From Maniola hyperantus (Eukaryota; Arthropoda; Insecta; Lepidoptera; Nymphalidae): 64,000 bases of DNA. Positions 42,665 through 52,532 of the stretch are shown piece by piece. Both the position numbers and the translations under genes were made by a program. How positions within the stretch are numbered: the stretch's first letter is position 1; each line of letters begins with the position of its first letter. The notes under the pieces were generated by a model. It did no database searches, was not told the DNA's origin, and saw only the letters and a program-made list of their open reading frames with translations. The stretch spans positions 744,001-808,000 of the forward strand of contig NC_048557.2 of assembly GCF_902806685.2 (NCBI RefSeq), in the 5' to 3' direction.

Positions 42665-42668
42665 AAAG

Positions 42669-42879
42669 TATCTTATGCTCGCGACTTTGTCCGCGTGGAA
42701 AACATAAATTTCAAACCCCTATTTCACCCCTTTAGGGGTTGAATTTTTAAGAATCCTTTCTTACCGGATGCGTACGTTATAATAGCTATCTGCATGGCAA
42801 ATTTCAGCCCGATCCGTCCAGTAGTTTGAGCTGTGCGTTGATAGATCAGTCAGTCAGTCAATCCTTTTATATATTTAGA
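42669..42879 (-). mobile_element. Helitron family A copy
   Basis: CTTATGCTCGCGACTTTGTC...GATAGATCAGTCAGTCAGTC...TATATTTAGA with T following; the CTAG is mutated (TATCTT). Confidence 0.8.
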
Positions 42880-42958
42880 TATATAAAAGGAATAGGAATG
42901 AACGAAATCATTTGAATTAGATTAACTAAATTATATTGTTATCCTCTAAGTATATTCA

Positions 42959-43345
42959 ACTGGCTTCCCGTAGCTCAGGGAATCCTAGTTCGGGGGCCAG
43001 GAATATCGACATTTAATGTTTTTTTGTTTCTTTTTTATATCTACCTACATCTAATAAGAAAACTACTTATTTGTATTAATGTTTAGTTGTTAACTGTGAT
43101 CTGTTTATGTATTTATAAGTAAGTTATTTACATTAATTGTACCTACCTATTTATATTCGGGCGAAAGACTGGCTTCCCATAGCACAGGGAATCCTAGTTT
43201 TGGGGCCAGGAACTTTGCATTGCTACTACCAGGGTTATGTACTTATATATACCTCGTAAATTTTTTATCAAATAAAGTTTACTAGATCCCATCAGGTGTG
43301 ATTGTGGTCAAGCGTACACCTATAATTAATAAAAAATAAAAACAA
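42959..43345 (+). mobile_element. Repeated LINE 3' UTR-like segment
   Basis: CTGGCTTCCCGTAGCTCAGG at 42959 recurs as CTGGCTTCCCATAGCACAGG at 43169, each followed by GAATCCTAGTT and GGGGCCAGGAA. 43290-43345 (CATCAGGTGTGATTGTGGTC) matches the LINE tail after 36905. This is probably a 3' UTR with an internal duplication. Confidence 0.45.
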
Positions 43346-43494
43346 AAAAAAAAAATGTACTAGATGAATAGGTTGACTGACTGACTGGTCTATCAATGCA
43401 CAGCTCAAACTACTGGACTAATATGTGATTAATATGTGCTGAGGATAGCCACCGAGGGTGTCTTAGTGAATGAAATTGCACATAACCTGCGGGG

Positions 43495-43640
43495 TGATTA
43501 CGTATCTCGCGACAGGCTTGCTACAGGCGTAAATCTCGCAATCATTGCTGCAGCATTGCTGTCACACGTCCGGCTAGAGAGAGATAGCAATAGCCACAAA
43601 GCAAAAAAAGAAGAAGATAAAACTAGCAGTATACGCAAAC
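43495..43640 (+). repeat. Repeat L, copy 2
   Basis: GGTGATTACGTATCTCGCG, GCATTGCTGTCACACGTCC and AGAGAGAGATAGCAATAGCC are the inverse of 39756-39915. Confidence 0.55.
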
Positions 43641-43671
43641 ACGGGCACATATTGTAAAGCTTTATACTCTA

Positions 43672-44126
43672 CTAGCTTCTGCTCGCGGCTTCGCCCGCGT
43701 GGCCTACAGGAAACAAATGTCATTTTTTTTTTCTTAGCTGACACCTCAAGAAAAAACCTACTTTCCCAATTTCAAGTTAATAATATCAATAATTAAAACT
43801 GTCCCATACAAACTTTCATCCCCTATTTTACCACCCTTATGGGCGAATTTTCCAAAAATCCTGAAACACGTATTTCTTCATTTGTAACCGAAAATCCAAA
43901 TACCAATTTTCATGCAAATAACTTGAAAAATGACGGACTTTCATATAAATTTCCATCCCCCATTTAACCCACTTAGGGGTGGAATTTTGAAAAATCCTTT
44001 CTTAGTGGAAACCTACTCTTTACAAAGAATAGACCCTCCAAATTTCATGTCTTTAGGACCAGCGGTTTAGGCTGTGCGTTGATATATATGTCAGTCAGTC
44101 AGGACTTTGAATTTTATATATTTAGA
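43672..44126 (-). mobile_element. Helitron family A, long variant (A2)
   Basis: CTAGCTTCTGCTCGCGGCTT...ACTTAGGGGTGGAATTTTG...CAAATTTCATGTCTTTAGG...CAGTCAGTCAGGACTTTGAA...TATATATTTAGA T. About 455 bp: same ends as A, with an added middle part. The other copy is at 61368-61824. Confidence 0.75.
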
Positions 44127-44639
44127 TTTAACAGTTCACTAAAGTTCCGGCTAGCTCGGAATAATAGAGAGGAAATAATACCGCCATGTTTTTATTGCCT
44201 GTATTGGATTTCCGATAAACAACTGAGTGCGGATACGCGTAATTCTATGTAAATCCAGATGCGAGCGTCGCACGTGTCATACTCGCATGCATGCATCGAT
44301 ACGCACCTGAAACTGGCATTATACAACGTTAGTTTTAGTATACGCAAAACCTGAAAGCAGTTTGTTCAGAATCAGTAACGGAATCGATTGCAATCATTTT
44401 TAGAACGGGTTATATTTTGACCAAAAAATACTTTATTGTCCTGCAAGTTTGAACACCTAGTTGAATGACCGCATGCACCGATTCCAGCCGCGCGAGCGGG
44501 AGCGCGCACGATTGACGCTAGCCGTCCCGTTCGCTCACAGCTGCTTGCTTGGGGTGACCATGTTTTTGTGGGACAACGACTCAACACAACAAGCTTATAA
44601 CTTCGTGAGTGTTCATTAATTTTGTATATTTATTCTTTA
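44127..44639. repeat. Weak dispersed duplicate (44215-44340 with 45050-45165)
   Basis: CGATAAACAACTGAGTGCGG and AATTCTATGTAAATCCAG resemble AATAAACAATTGCGCTC and AATTGTATGTAAATCCAG downstream of the next Helitron. The remainder is unrecognised. Confidence 0.4.
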
Positions 44640-44860
44640 CTAGATGATGCCCGCGACTTCGTCCGCGTGGATTTAGTTTTTTGAAATTCCCGTGGGAACT
44701 CTTTAATTTTCCGTGATAAAAAGTAGCCTATGTCCTTCCCCGGGATGCAAGCTGTCTCTGTACCAATTTTCGTCAAAATCGGTTGAACGGTTGAGTCGTG
44801 AAAAGCTAGCAGACAGACAGACAGACAGACACACTTTCGCATTTATAATATTAGTATGGA
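44640..44860 (-). mobile_element. Helitron family B, full-length
   Basis: CTAGATGATGCCCGCGACTT...GGGATGCAAGCTGTCTCTG...GCAGACAGACAGACAGACAG...CATTTATAATATTAGTATGG A. Confidence 0.85.
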
Positions 44861-45173
44861 GTATGGACGTAAAAATATTCGACACCGGTTTCGGTTTTTG
44901 CCCTTATATAATATACACATTTGTATACGTACCTATTACCTATACATTCTAAAACAAAGAAACAAGGTTTTTATGAACTTATATTCCACAGTCTAATCCG
45001 CAATGTTTTTTAGTGTGACATGACGGTTGCTTTTGGTACGTTTATTAGATTCGCAATAAACAATTGCGCTCAAATACACGTAATTGTATGTAAATCCAGT
45101 GTTGGGACGCGTCGTCCAATGTGCACCTGGACTCTGGAGCTTGCACAGACTAATGTATCAACAGGCAACTTCA

Positions 45174-45482
45174 TCTAAATAATATATAAAAGGAAAAGGT
45201 GACTGACTGACTGATCTATCAACGCACAGCTCAAACTACTGGACGGATCGGGCTGAAATTTGGCATGCAGATAGCTATTATGACGTAGGCATCCGCTAAG
45301 AAAGGATTTTTGAAAATTCAACTCCTAAGGGGGTGAAATAGGGATTTGAAATTTTGTAGTCCACGCGGACGAAGTCGCGAGCTTAAGCTAGTCTAAATAT
45401 ACAAAAGGAAAAGGCTGATCTATCAACGCACAGCTCAAACTACTGGACTGATCGGACTGAAATTTGGCATGCAGATAGCTAT
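45174..45482 (+). mobile_element. Two Helitron family A copies in tandem
   Basis: 45174-45391 is a full copy (TCTAAATAATATATAAAAGG...GCTTAAGCTAG). The next TCTAAATATACAAAAGG starts at 45392 and the second copy breaks at ATAGCTATTAT (45482). Confidence 0.8.
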
Positions 45483-46231
45483 TATTTCTCCGAGATTTCT
45501 GAACCGATTTTTTTTCTAATTTTAAATCAAATTATCTACTGAACCACTACCAAAAACAGCTTTTAAATTTATAAAGAAGCTCTGACTTTGTTTAAACTGT
45601 ACAAAGATCGTTTCTTTACGGAAAACCGTCTGATTTTCTAAGGAAATTTCTCTTAATAAAAATATCACGTGGCCCCAGGCTACAAAGAGCTTAAAGTGCT
45701 CAGTGCAAGCGATTAGGTTGCTTCTCTTTATAGAAAACAGCAGGAGGGTCTATGTGTATGTATATCCGTGATTATCTCAAAGATTAACGAACCGATTTCG
45801 ATAATTTTTCCACTATCGTGATTAATATATTTTCAGGAAGGTTTTAGTAGGTATGTAATTCACCGTGGTACCATTCTTAATATGTACGAAGTAATATCTA
45901 CGCATAAATGTGTTTTTAATTTTATGTCATTAATGTTTTTGATAATATGAACACCGATTTCTCCGATATTTGTAAACCAATTAGATTTTCCTTTTCCAAT
46001 GGACATCAAATTCCTGAACCGTTACCAACAAATAGATACTTAGTAGGTAAATACTTTTGAGTTTAGAAAGAAGCTCTGACTTAATTTACACTATACAAAG
46101 ATCGTTTCTTTACGGAATACCGTTTGATTTTCTAAGGAAATTTCTCTTAATAAAAATATCACGTGGCCCCAGGCTACAAAGAGCTTAAAGTGCTCAGTGC
46201 AAGAGATTAGGTTCCTTCTCTTTATAGAAAA
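45483..46231. repeat. Tandem duplication, period about 490 bp
   Basis: GAAGCTCTGACTTTGTTTAA...CACGTGGCCCCAGGCTACAA...TTCTCTTTATAGAAAAC ends at 45740 and again at 46231. Phrases such as ATTTCTCCGAGATTTCTGAA / ATTTCTCCGATATTTGTAAA open both units. It looks like a longer, different repeat downstream of a family A head. Confidence 0.8.
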
Positions 46232-46394
46232 CTTGAGCTCTGGTATTGAATACTTGTAATAAAGGAAGTGTAGATAATATAGTAGGAATCCTTTGATGTC
46301 TTAGCGTGATAGTCCATGCATACCGCAATAAGAAGGGCTTTGCTATGCATTTTACATTTTTTATAATCCCTAGAATTTATTTTTAGGGTTCTTT

Positions 46395-46530
46395 GGGCAA
46401 GGCTTCAATATATTAAGAGTGAATAGGCATATTTTAGCGAGCGCGCTCCACCTTAGACGGCATCATCACCTACTTACTACTTGCCAGCAGGTTTGAATTT
46501 TGATTGCAGCCAAGCGCTAGTTTATGAATT
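46395..46530 (+). pseudogene. Decayed LINE C-terminus and 3' UTR
   Basis: TATTAAGAGTGAATAGGCAT...GAGCGCGCTCCACCTTAGAC matches the coding end RVNRHLLGKRxPS of 36840-36905; TTGCAGCCAAGCGCTAG follows as at 16840. Confidence 0.5.
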
Positions 46531-46607
46531 ACGGTTTCGTCCAGTCTGTCTGACCGTCAGTCCGTCTGTCTGTAGGTCACAGCTATTTTAAATATAATGT
46601 TCCTACT

Positions 46608-46819
46608 AGCGGATACCCACGACTTCGTTCGCGTGGATTTAGGTTTTTGAAAGCCTGTGATTTTCCGGGATAAAAAGTAGCCTTTGTCATTCTCCAGGTC
46701 CTTAACTAAACCCATGCAAAAAAGCACGTTGATCCGTTGCTCTGTTGCGACGTGATTGAAGGACAAACCAACAAACAAGCACACTTTCGCATTTATCACA
46801 TGGGTGGTTATAATATTAT
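46608..46819 (-). mobile_element. Helitron family B variant (B2)
   Basis: CTAGCGGATACCCACGACTT...CATTCTCCAGGTCCTTAAC...TTGCGACGTGATTGAAGGAC...ACACTTTCGCATTTATCA. Confidence 0.7.
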
Positions 46820-47267
46820 GGGTAGTGATAAGAGCTGTCAAGTTCAAATTAAGTACAGTTATAGAACCCTATCATCGCTATACATGAGGATGCATATTTG
46901 AATTTAAAAAAAAACTCATCAGTGTCTAACTGAAAAGTATAAGTCGTAAAAATCTGACTTTCTCGATGTGACCTTGTTAAATGGGTATTTAAAAATCATG
47001 AAGTTTCTTACCTAAGTTAGTTTTTGGGGAAAAACTACCTTTCAAGTTAATACTGAAGACGATGTAAAATGCTTGGAACGTCTTACGTCGGATATTTGGC
47101 TTCGAATAAAGCATTAAAATTTTCTTTTGTAGTCTAGTCCTGCAGACAAATTGTATATTTCGTTCAATACGGACGTGATAGAACTTAGAAGTACAAAATA
47201 CATGTTACAGCATAGACTAGCTAGGGGAAAAAACTGTCTTTTTACCACAAATATAGTCTGTAGTTAG

Positions 47268-47520
47268 ACAGAGAATTCAACCTCAATAGTACACATATAC
47301 TTACAAGGTTTTGCATGAAAACCCATTCCTAAAATGTTGGCGGGGGACAGGGGAGAATACTTTGTTGTCATTGGTGGAATCAAAAGTCACGTAATCAAGA
47401 CAATATAGGGAATGAGGGAACCGAACGGGCGTGGGCCGACTTTTATGCTAAGCAACTGCCTAAGCTTGCTATCGGGGGGGTCCGGCTATTAGGCGTCTAT
47501 AGGTGGTCTGTGTAGCAATC
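47268..47520. mobile_element. Family I partial copy
   Basis: GAATTCAACCTCAATAGTAC, ACAAGGTTTTGCATG, GGGGACAGGGGAGAATAC and GGCTATTAGGCGTCTATAGG correspond in order to 425-625. A roughly 70-bp GC-richer insertion (GGGCGTGGGCCGACTTTTAT) separates the last two. Confidence 0.6.
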
Positions 47521-47582
47521 ACTAACATTAGTTTTTAGACCTAGTTGCTTGGAATAAAAAGATCTTATTCATTTATTATTTA

Positions 47583-47769
47583 CTAGCTTATGCTCGTGAT
47601 TTTAAACCCTATTTCACCACCTTAGGGCTTGAATTTTCAAAAGTCCTTTCTTAGCGGATGCCTACGTTATATTAGCTATCTGCATGCCAAATTTCAGCCC
47701 GATCCGTCGAGTAGTTTGAGCTGTGCGTTGATAGATCTGTCAGTCACCTTTTCTTTTTATAAATTTAGA
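47583..47769 (-). mobile_element. Helitron family A, internally deleted
   Basis: CTAGCTTATGCTCGTGATTT...GATCTGTCAGTCACC...ATAAATTTAGA T. Confidence 0.75.
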
Positions 47770-48097
47770 TTATAAGTTAATTTTAAAATGTATTTCTGTA
47801 TAGAGTTAGCATCCTTCGTGTACGGAACCCTAATAAGAGAGATCGGTACAAATGGGCTTTGTAAGATATTATTTAAGAAGTCTGTTGTTCCAGTACAATT
47901 ATTTCTTTAATGAGGCCCATTGTTCTTGACTCAACAATCTCGAGGCTTCATAAAGTAAATTTGTATTAGATTAAGCAATTACTGCCGCTGTAATATCTAG
48001 ACCTAGGCACCGCCGCGCCGCGCCGGCCGGAACTGGCGGGAAATGTTGAGGGAAAATTGGAAGGTTACAATTAGGACGGAATGTGCTCTGCTGTATA

Positions 48098-48413
48098 AGG
48101 TCTTGTTTCCACGGAGAGATGAGTTCAGTCAAACAATCAGCCCCCCGATTGTGTAAGAAAAACGTATTCATCTTAATCGTAATCGACAGCAAATTCTGCC
48201 CCTTGATTGGTTGAATTCGCTGTTTACATTTTTTCACAGCCAATCAAGGTGCAGAATTTATGCTGTCGATTAAGATTAAAACAGTTTTCTTACACAATGG
48301 GGAGCCAGAATAGAAGACGTAAAAAATCAAAAATATGACGTCATCTTTTAAAAATCTGATTGGGCGATTGAACTCAACATTTCTCTGCTCCATTTAAGTG
48401 GAAACCAGGCTCA
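48098..48413. mobile_element. Nested inverted-repeat elements, family K
   Basis: Outer arms CTTGTTTCCACGGAGAGATG / ...CTCTGCTCC..GTGGAAACCAG enclose an inner palindromic element 48141-48303 (CCCCCCGATTGTGTAAGAAA / TTTCTTACACAATGGGG). The inner arms also share GCAAATTCTGCCCCTTGATT with its complement. Confidence 0.65.
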
Positions 48414-48659
48414 ATAATTAAAGGGAATTAGAATTAGGTACGGAGCAAGTACGGAGTTAAATCTAAACTAATTACAACTAGTAGAGACATCTAGCGGTGA
48501 AGAGTTGAAACTTTTTCGACTCGAACCTTTCTCGTTTTCGATTAGCACCAGCTACTTGTCAATAGATGGCGCTTTAAAATATTTTAACAAATTTTTTATT
48601 TTCTTTTTAAACTTTTATTATTAATGTTGTTATAGCGAATACCGTGCCGCTGTACACAT

Positions 48660-48805
48660 TCTATGAAAATTTCAGCTCTTTACGGTTTATTACGGTTCAC
48701 GTACAGGTACAGCACGCTGCCAGACACACGGACAGACGGACAGACAGACGGACAGCGGAGTCTTAATAGGATCCCGTTGGCACCCTTTGGGTACGGAACC
48801 CTGAA
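48660..48805 (+). mobile_element. Family C variant (C2), 3' part
   Basis: AAAATTTCAGCTC, GACGGACAGACAGACGG, ATCCCGTTGGCACCC, GGGTACGGAACCCTGAAAA. Confidence 0.6.
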
Positions 48806-49014
48806 AAGTTAGAGAGTCGAGACGGGAAGCGCCGAGTAAAAGGGTGCAATTGAGAAAAATTCAAAGTAGAGCTACTTATTACAAGAAAAATGCTTTTATT
48901 TTAAACTTCCTGCAGCTTCCTTCAAACTGTTTTTGGCTTTGGCCCCCTTACTAATAAACTTTTATAGTGGTTGTAGGTACAGTTACACAATGCTTATGGA
49001 CTAAGAGCCATAGC

Positions 49015-49270
49015 GCGTGTTTATCTTCGTCATTTTATAAAAGCTGAAAGTTTCTCTGCGTTTTGTCCCCAACACTGGGAAGAACGTTTGTTTGGATGTT
49101 TGTTTGGATCATGGTGACTTTGGGAGATATCAGCTAATGAAGGTATAAAAAATCTTCGGTCAAAGTATAAAGTCTAATTTTTCATATTTTCTTCGGAATA
49201 CCTAGTATTAGAAATCATGTCATGCATTGCCAGACACAGTATCATGGTGCCCATGCCAGACACCCTTAAA
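49015..49270. repeat. Dispersed repeat F, longest copy
   Basis: 49040-49100 matches 15480-15545. 49142-49270 (CAAAGTATAAAGTCTAATTT...TTCTTCGGAATA...CATGCATTGCCAGACAC) matches 41256-41345 and itself repeats GCCAGACAC twice. Confidence 0.55.
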
Positions 49271-49460
49271 GTTTGGAAAAAGGATGGAAAATTAAACTAA
49301 GTTTGTCTGTCCTTTACTTATGTTGTATAGAAGCAGGCGTTACTTTGCGGAAGCCCATGATATACCTTTTTTTTTTTTTTTTTTTTTTTTTTTCTCTAGG
49401 AGGAGGAAAAATCCCTAATGGACTTCTGTCTATCGACAGGGTGTGTCCGACTCGCACGGA

Positions 49461-52400
49461 CTAAAAAGACCTCCCCCTCTGCGAGATCAGCACGGAACCG
49501 TGTAACATTACTTCGTGCTGACCCTCTGGTTGCTCTCTCTCCTTTTTTTCTTGTTTTTCTCTATCCTCCCTTCTCAACATTATGGCTCTCAGCATCTGAC
49601 CGTATCTGTGCCACTCATTTTCGCTTGACACCATACGGGCTACCAGATTTTGGGCGTTGACACTGTCGCTTGCTCCCTGTGCTGCTTCTCTAAGATCCGC
49701 GCACGCGGGACACTCAAAAATCGCGTGTCTCGGGGTGTCTTCCTCTCCGCAAAAGTAGCAATTTTCAGTAGGCGCTTTCCCTATTGCGAAGAGGTAGGTG
49801 TTGAACACCCCGTGGCCGCTGAGTGCTTGTGTCAGCCAGCGGTCTACTTCCCCATGCTTCCTCGTGTGCCATTTTTTCAAGTCGGTAATGAGTTCTCTGG
49901 TCCAGGTCCCTTTGCCTGCTCCCGACCATTCCTTTACCCACTCCTTCAAGGTATCTTCTCGCACTTCTAAAAGTGTTTTCTCCTTGCTATCGAACAGCTT
50001 AGCACGTTCTTTTACCAGTTTTGCAATAGGCACAAGCCCGGCTATCACTAGCACAGCTTCAGTGGAAACTGTTCGATATGCTCCACAAATACCTATAGCA
50101 AGTCGCCTTTGGACTCCTTCTAATTTCTTTCTATACAGTTCCACCTTCATAGCTTCACTGAATATTGGTGCCCCGTAAAGAATAATGGAGTGGGCCACTG
50201 ATGCCAACACCCTCCTCTTGCTCGCTCTAGGCCCTCCTTTTGTAGGCATAAGTCTGTATAGTGCCTCTGTCAGCTTCTGGGCTTTATTGGCTACCTCTTC
50301 TATATGTTTTTTGTATTTAAGACTCTTGTCAAGCCATATTCCCAAATATTTAACGTGCTCTTTTGGTGTCACTCTAGCACCTTGAATCCAAAAATTAATA
50401 GGATCTAGCCTTCGCCTTCCACTGAACACTATTGCTTCCGTTTTTTCTGGCGCTAGGGCGAGCTGCCTTTCTTGCATCCAGGTGTTTATTCGGTCAAGTG
50501 CTGTGTTTGCCCGTGTCATGAGGGTAGCTTCAGTTTTGGCTACGACTACAAGAGCCAAATCATCGGCAAACCCTACCAGTTCTGTACCTTCTTCCTGCTT
50601 TAGCTTAAAAACGCCATCATATAGAATATTCCACAGAGTTGGGCCAAGTATGGATCCTTGTGGAACTCCACTACTTACTTGAATCCTCTCCTCCAAACCC
50701 TTACTATCTTTCACTACTATAAATCGGTTCTCCAGGTAGCTACTAAGCAGGTTTTGAATGTAACCTGGGAAACCTCTCTTCCGTATTTCTAAAAGAATCT
50801 CCGTCCACGAAGCTGAGTTGAAAGCGTTTCTCACGTCAAGGCAGATCAGGGCACATAGCTTTCTGGTTTTCTTTGTGCCTTGCCTTGCTTTCATGGCGGT
50901 TTCCGTAACTCTCCTTACAGCCATCAGCGTCGACCGACCCTGTCTAAAGCCATATTGATGATCGGAGAGGCTGCCGTGGTCTGGCAGTAGTTGTTCGATC
51001 CTGTTGAGAAGGAGTCTCTCCATCAGCTTGCCATAACAGGCAAGCAGGCAGACTGGCCTGTATCCTGTTGGGTCATCTGCTGGTTTTTGGGCTTTCTTAA
51101 GTAAGACCAGACTCGCTATCTTCCAGGCTGCCGGAAATGTTCCTGAGGCAAAGGCCAATTGCATTACCTGTTTGATTTTCTCGGGTATAGTCTGCACTGC
51201 TAATTTAACTATCTCCGGACACAAAAGATCGGGACCTGGGGCCTTTTTTGGCTTAAGCCCTTCAGCTGCCTTCCTTATCTCTTCATCCGTTATTTCCACC
51301 ATTTCGGAGGCATTTGCCATAATCCGGCCGAAGTTTCTATGAGACGGGAATAAGACTCTGACCACAGATTTTATGAGGTCCATATCCAAACAAGGTGGGT
51401 TTTGTCGCAGTTTTTTTGTGACGATTCTGTATCCCAGTCCCCACGTATCCTGGTCTACTTCGTCGCAAAGCACTTTCCACTTCTCTGCCTTTGACTTTGT
51501 AATGGCAAGTTGGAGTGCCGTTTTCGCCGTCTTATACTCTTCTTTCAGCCGTTGAACACTTTCTGCGCCAGTGCAATTCTCCATCGAACATTCCTTACCC
51601 TTTTTCCGTCTTTCCCGAGTGTATATTCTACGGCTTCTAGTGCATTCATCCCTCTTTTGCTTTACCGTCGCATTCCACCAGTAAACAGGCGCCTTCCTAG
51701 GCAGCCCCTTTTTTGGCATTGCTCTGTCGCAAGCCTTCGTGGTCTCCAACACTAGCTCCTCAGGTGTGCTGATCTCATTTTCTTTTCCCTTAAGGACGCT
51801 CTCCAGTATCTTCTGGTCTAACTTATCCAGTCTCCATCCTGCCTGCTGCTGCATTGGCGGTTTCCATGCATCTTGGGAAATGTGGAATTTTATGTACCGG
51901 TGACCACTAAGGCTATCCTCGTCCAGGACCTGCCATTCAGTAATTCTCTGCGCCAGACCTGAACTTGCAAATGTTATGTCTGGCGTGGAATTCTTTGCGC
52001 CTCTTTGGAATGTCGGGGTAACCCCCACGTTTACCGTTACCAAATCCGCACTAGCAAGCATTTCCATGATACGCCGACCTCTAGCATTTTCTGCCTTACT
52101 TGACCAGACTTTTGACGCCGCGTTAAAGTCTCCGGCTACTAGGATGTCACCACGTTGTGACATGATACTTTCGAAAAGCTCGTTTACATCGTGCTCAAAC
52201 TCTTCAAAGCTGTAGTTTGGTGAGAAGTAGCAACTATATAAAGTGAGCCCTGAGAGTTTTACCGCAATGAAACCATCTCCCCGAGCAACTTCCTTTATTT
52301 GGGTCCGCTTATTGTACACAACTATAGTTGCATCGCCTCTCCGGTCCGTTACCCATTCTCGGGCTTGAACTATCTTCCTGTTTGGTTCCGCTACAATAGC

Positions 52401-52532
52401 TATATCTATTTCACGATGTTTTGCCGTTACTTCGAGCAGGTCGTGGGCGGCTCGCGTTCTATCTAGGTTTATTTGTAAGACCTTGATATGCGATCCTACC
52501 GCTCCATTTCCTGCTCCTATACCGCGTTTTTT
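49461..52532 (-). CDS. LINE ORF2: endonuclease, reverse transcriptase, zinc knuckle
   Basis: Replication protein of the LINE, about 1023 residues if counted from the frameshift site (52532). An AP-like endonuclease fills roughly residues 15-225: VLQINLDR, then catalytic-type Glu in AIVAEPN (about 49), GDFNA (Asp 135, Asn 137), TPDITFA (Asp 185) and SLSGHRYI (His 211; the usual SDH Asp is Gly here). Reverse transcriptase spans about 440-720 with YRPVCLL, DHQYGFRQGRST, SSGVPQGSILGP and the catalytic FADD near 654. A C-terminal CCHC knuckle CYFCGEEDTPRHAIFEC lies near 924. The frame has no ATG before the endonuclease: the first usable in-frame start is a GTG at 52319, which would cut off its N-terminus. 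The open frame instead continues upstream into ORF1 in the -1 frame. The domain set fits the R1 clade or a close relative; I cannot place it more finely. Confidence 0.9.
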   Translation of the reverse strand, partial: KKRGIGAGNGAVGSHIKVLQINLDRTRAAHDLLEVTAKHREIDIAIVAEPNRKIVQAREWVTDRRGDATIVVYNKRTQIKEVARGDGFIAVKLSGLTLYSCYFSPNYSFEEFEHDVNELFESIMSQRGDILVAGDFNAASKVWSSKAENARGRRIMEMLASADLVTVNVGVTPTFQRGAKNSTPDITFASSGLAQRITEWQVLDEDSLSGHRYIKFHISQDAWKPPMQQQAGWRLDKLDQKILESVLKGKENEISTPEELVLETTKACDRAMPKKGLPRKAPVYWWNATVKQKRDECTRSRRIYTRERRKKGKECSMENCTGAESVQRLKEEYKTAKTALQLAITKSKAEKWKVLCDEVDQDTWGLGYRIVTKKLRQNPPCLDMDLIKSVVRVLFPSHRNFGRIMANASEMVEITDEEIRKAAEGLKPKKAPGPDLLCPEIVKLAVQTIPEKIKQVMQLAFASGTFPAAWKIASLVLLKKAQKPADDPTGYRPVCLLACYGKLMERLLLNRIEQLLPDHGSLSDHQYGFRQGRSTLMAVRRVTETAMKARQGTKKTRKLCALICLDVRNAFNSASWTEILLEIRKRGFPGYIQNLLSSYLENRFIVVKDSKGLEERIQVSSGVPQGSILGPTLWNILYDGVFKLKQEEGTELVGFADDLALVVVAKTEATLMTRANTALDRINTWMQERQLALAPEKTEAIVFSGRRRLDPINFWIQGARVTPKEHVKYLGIWLDKSLKYKKHIEEVANKAQKLTEALYRLMPTKGGPRASKRRVLASVAHSIILYGAPIFSEAMKVELYRKKLEGVQRRLAIGICGAYRTVSTEAVLVIAGLVPIAKLVKERAKLFDSKEKTLLEVREDTLKEWVKEWSGAGKGTWTRELITDLKKWHTRKHGEVDRWLTQALSGHGVFNTYLFAIGKAPTENCYFCGEEDTPRHAIFECPACADLREAAQGASDSVNAQNLVARMVSSENEWHRYGQMLRAIMLRREDREKQEKKEREQPEGQHEVMLHGSVLISQRGRSF

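Noticed and set aside
49461..52319. ORF2 starting at the GTG at 52319
   Set aside because: That start would remove the first endonuclease motif and its Glu. The same frame is open and conserved-looking upstream to the frameshift site.
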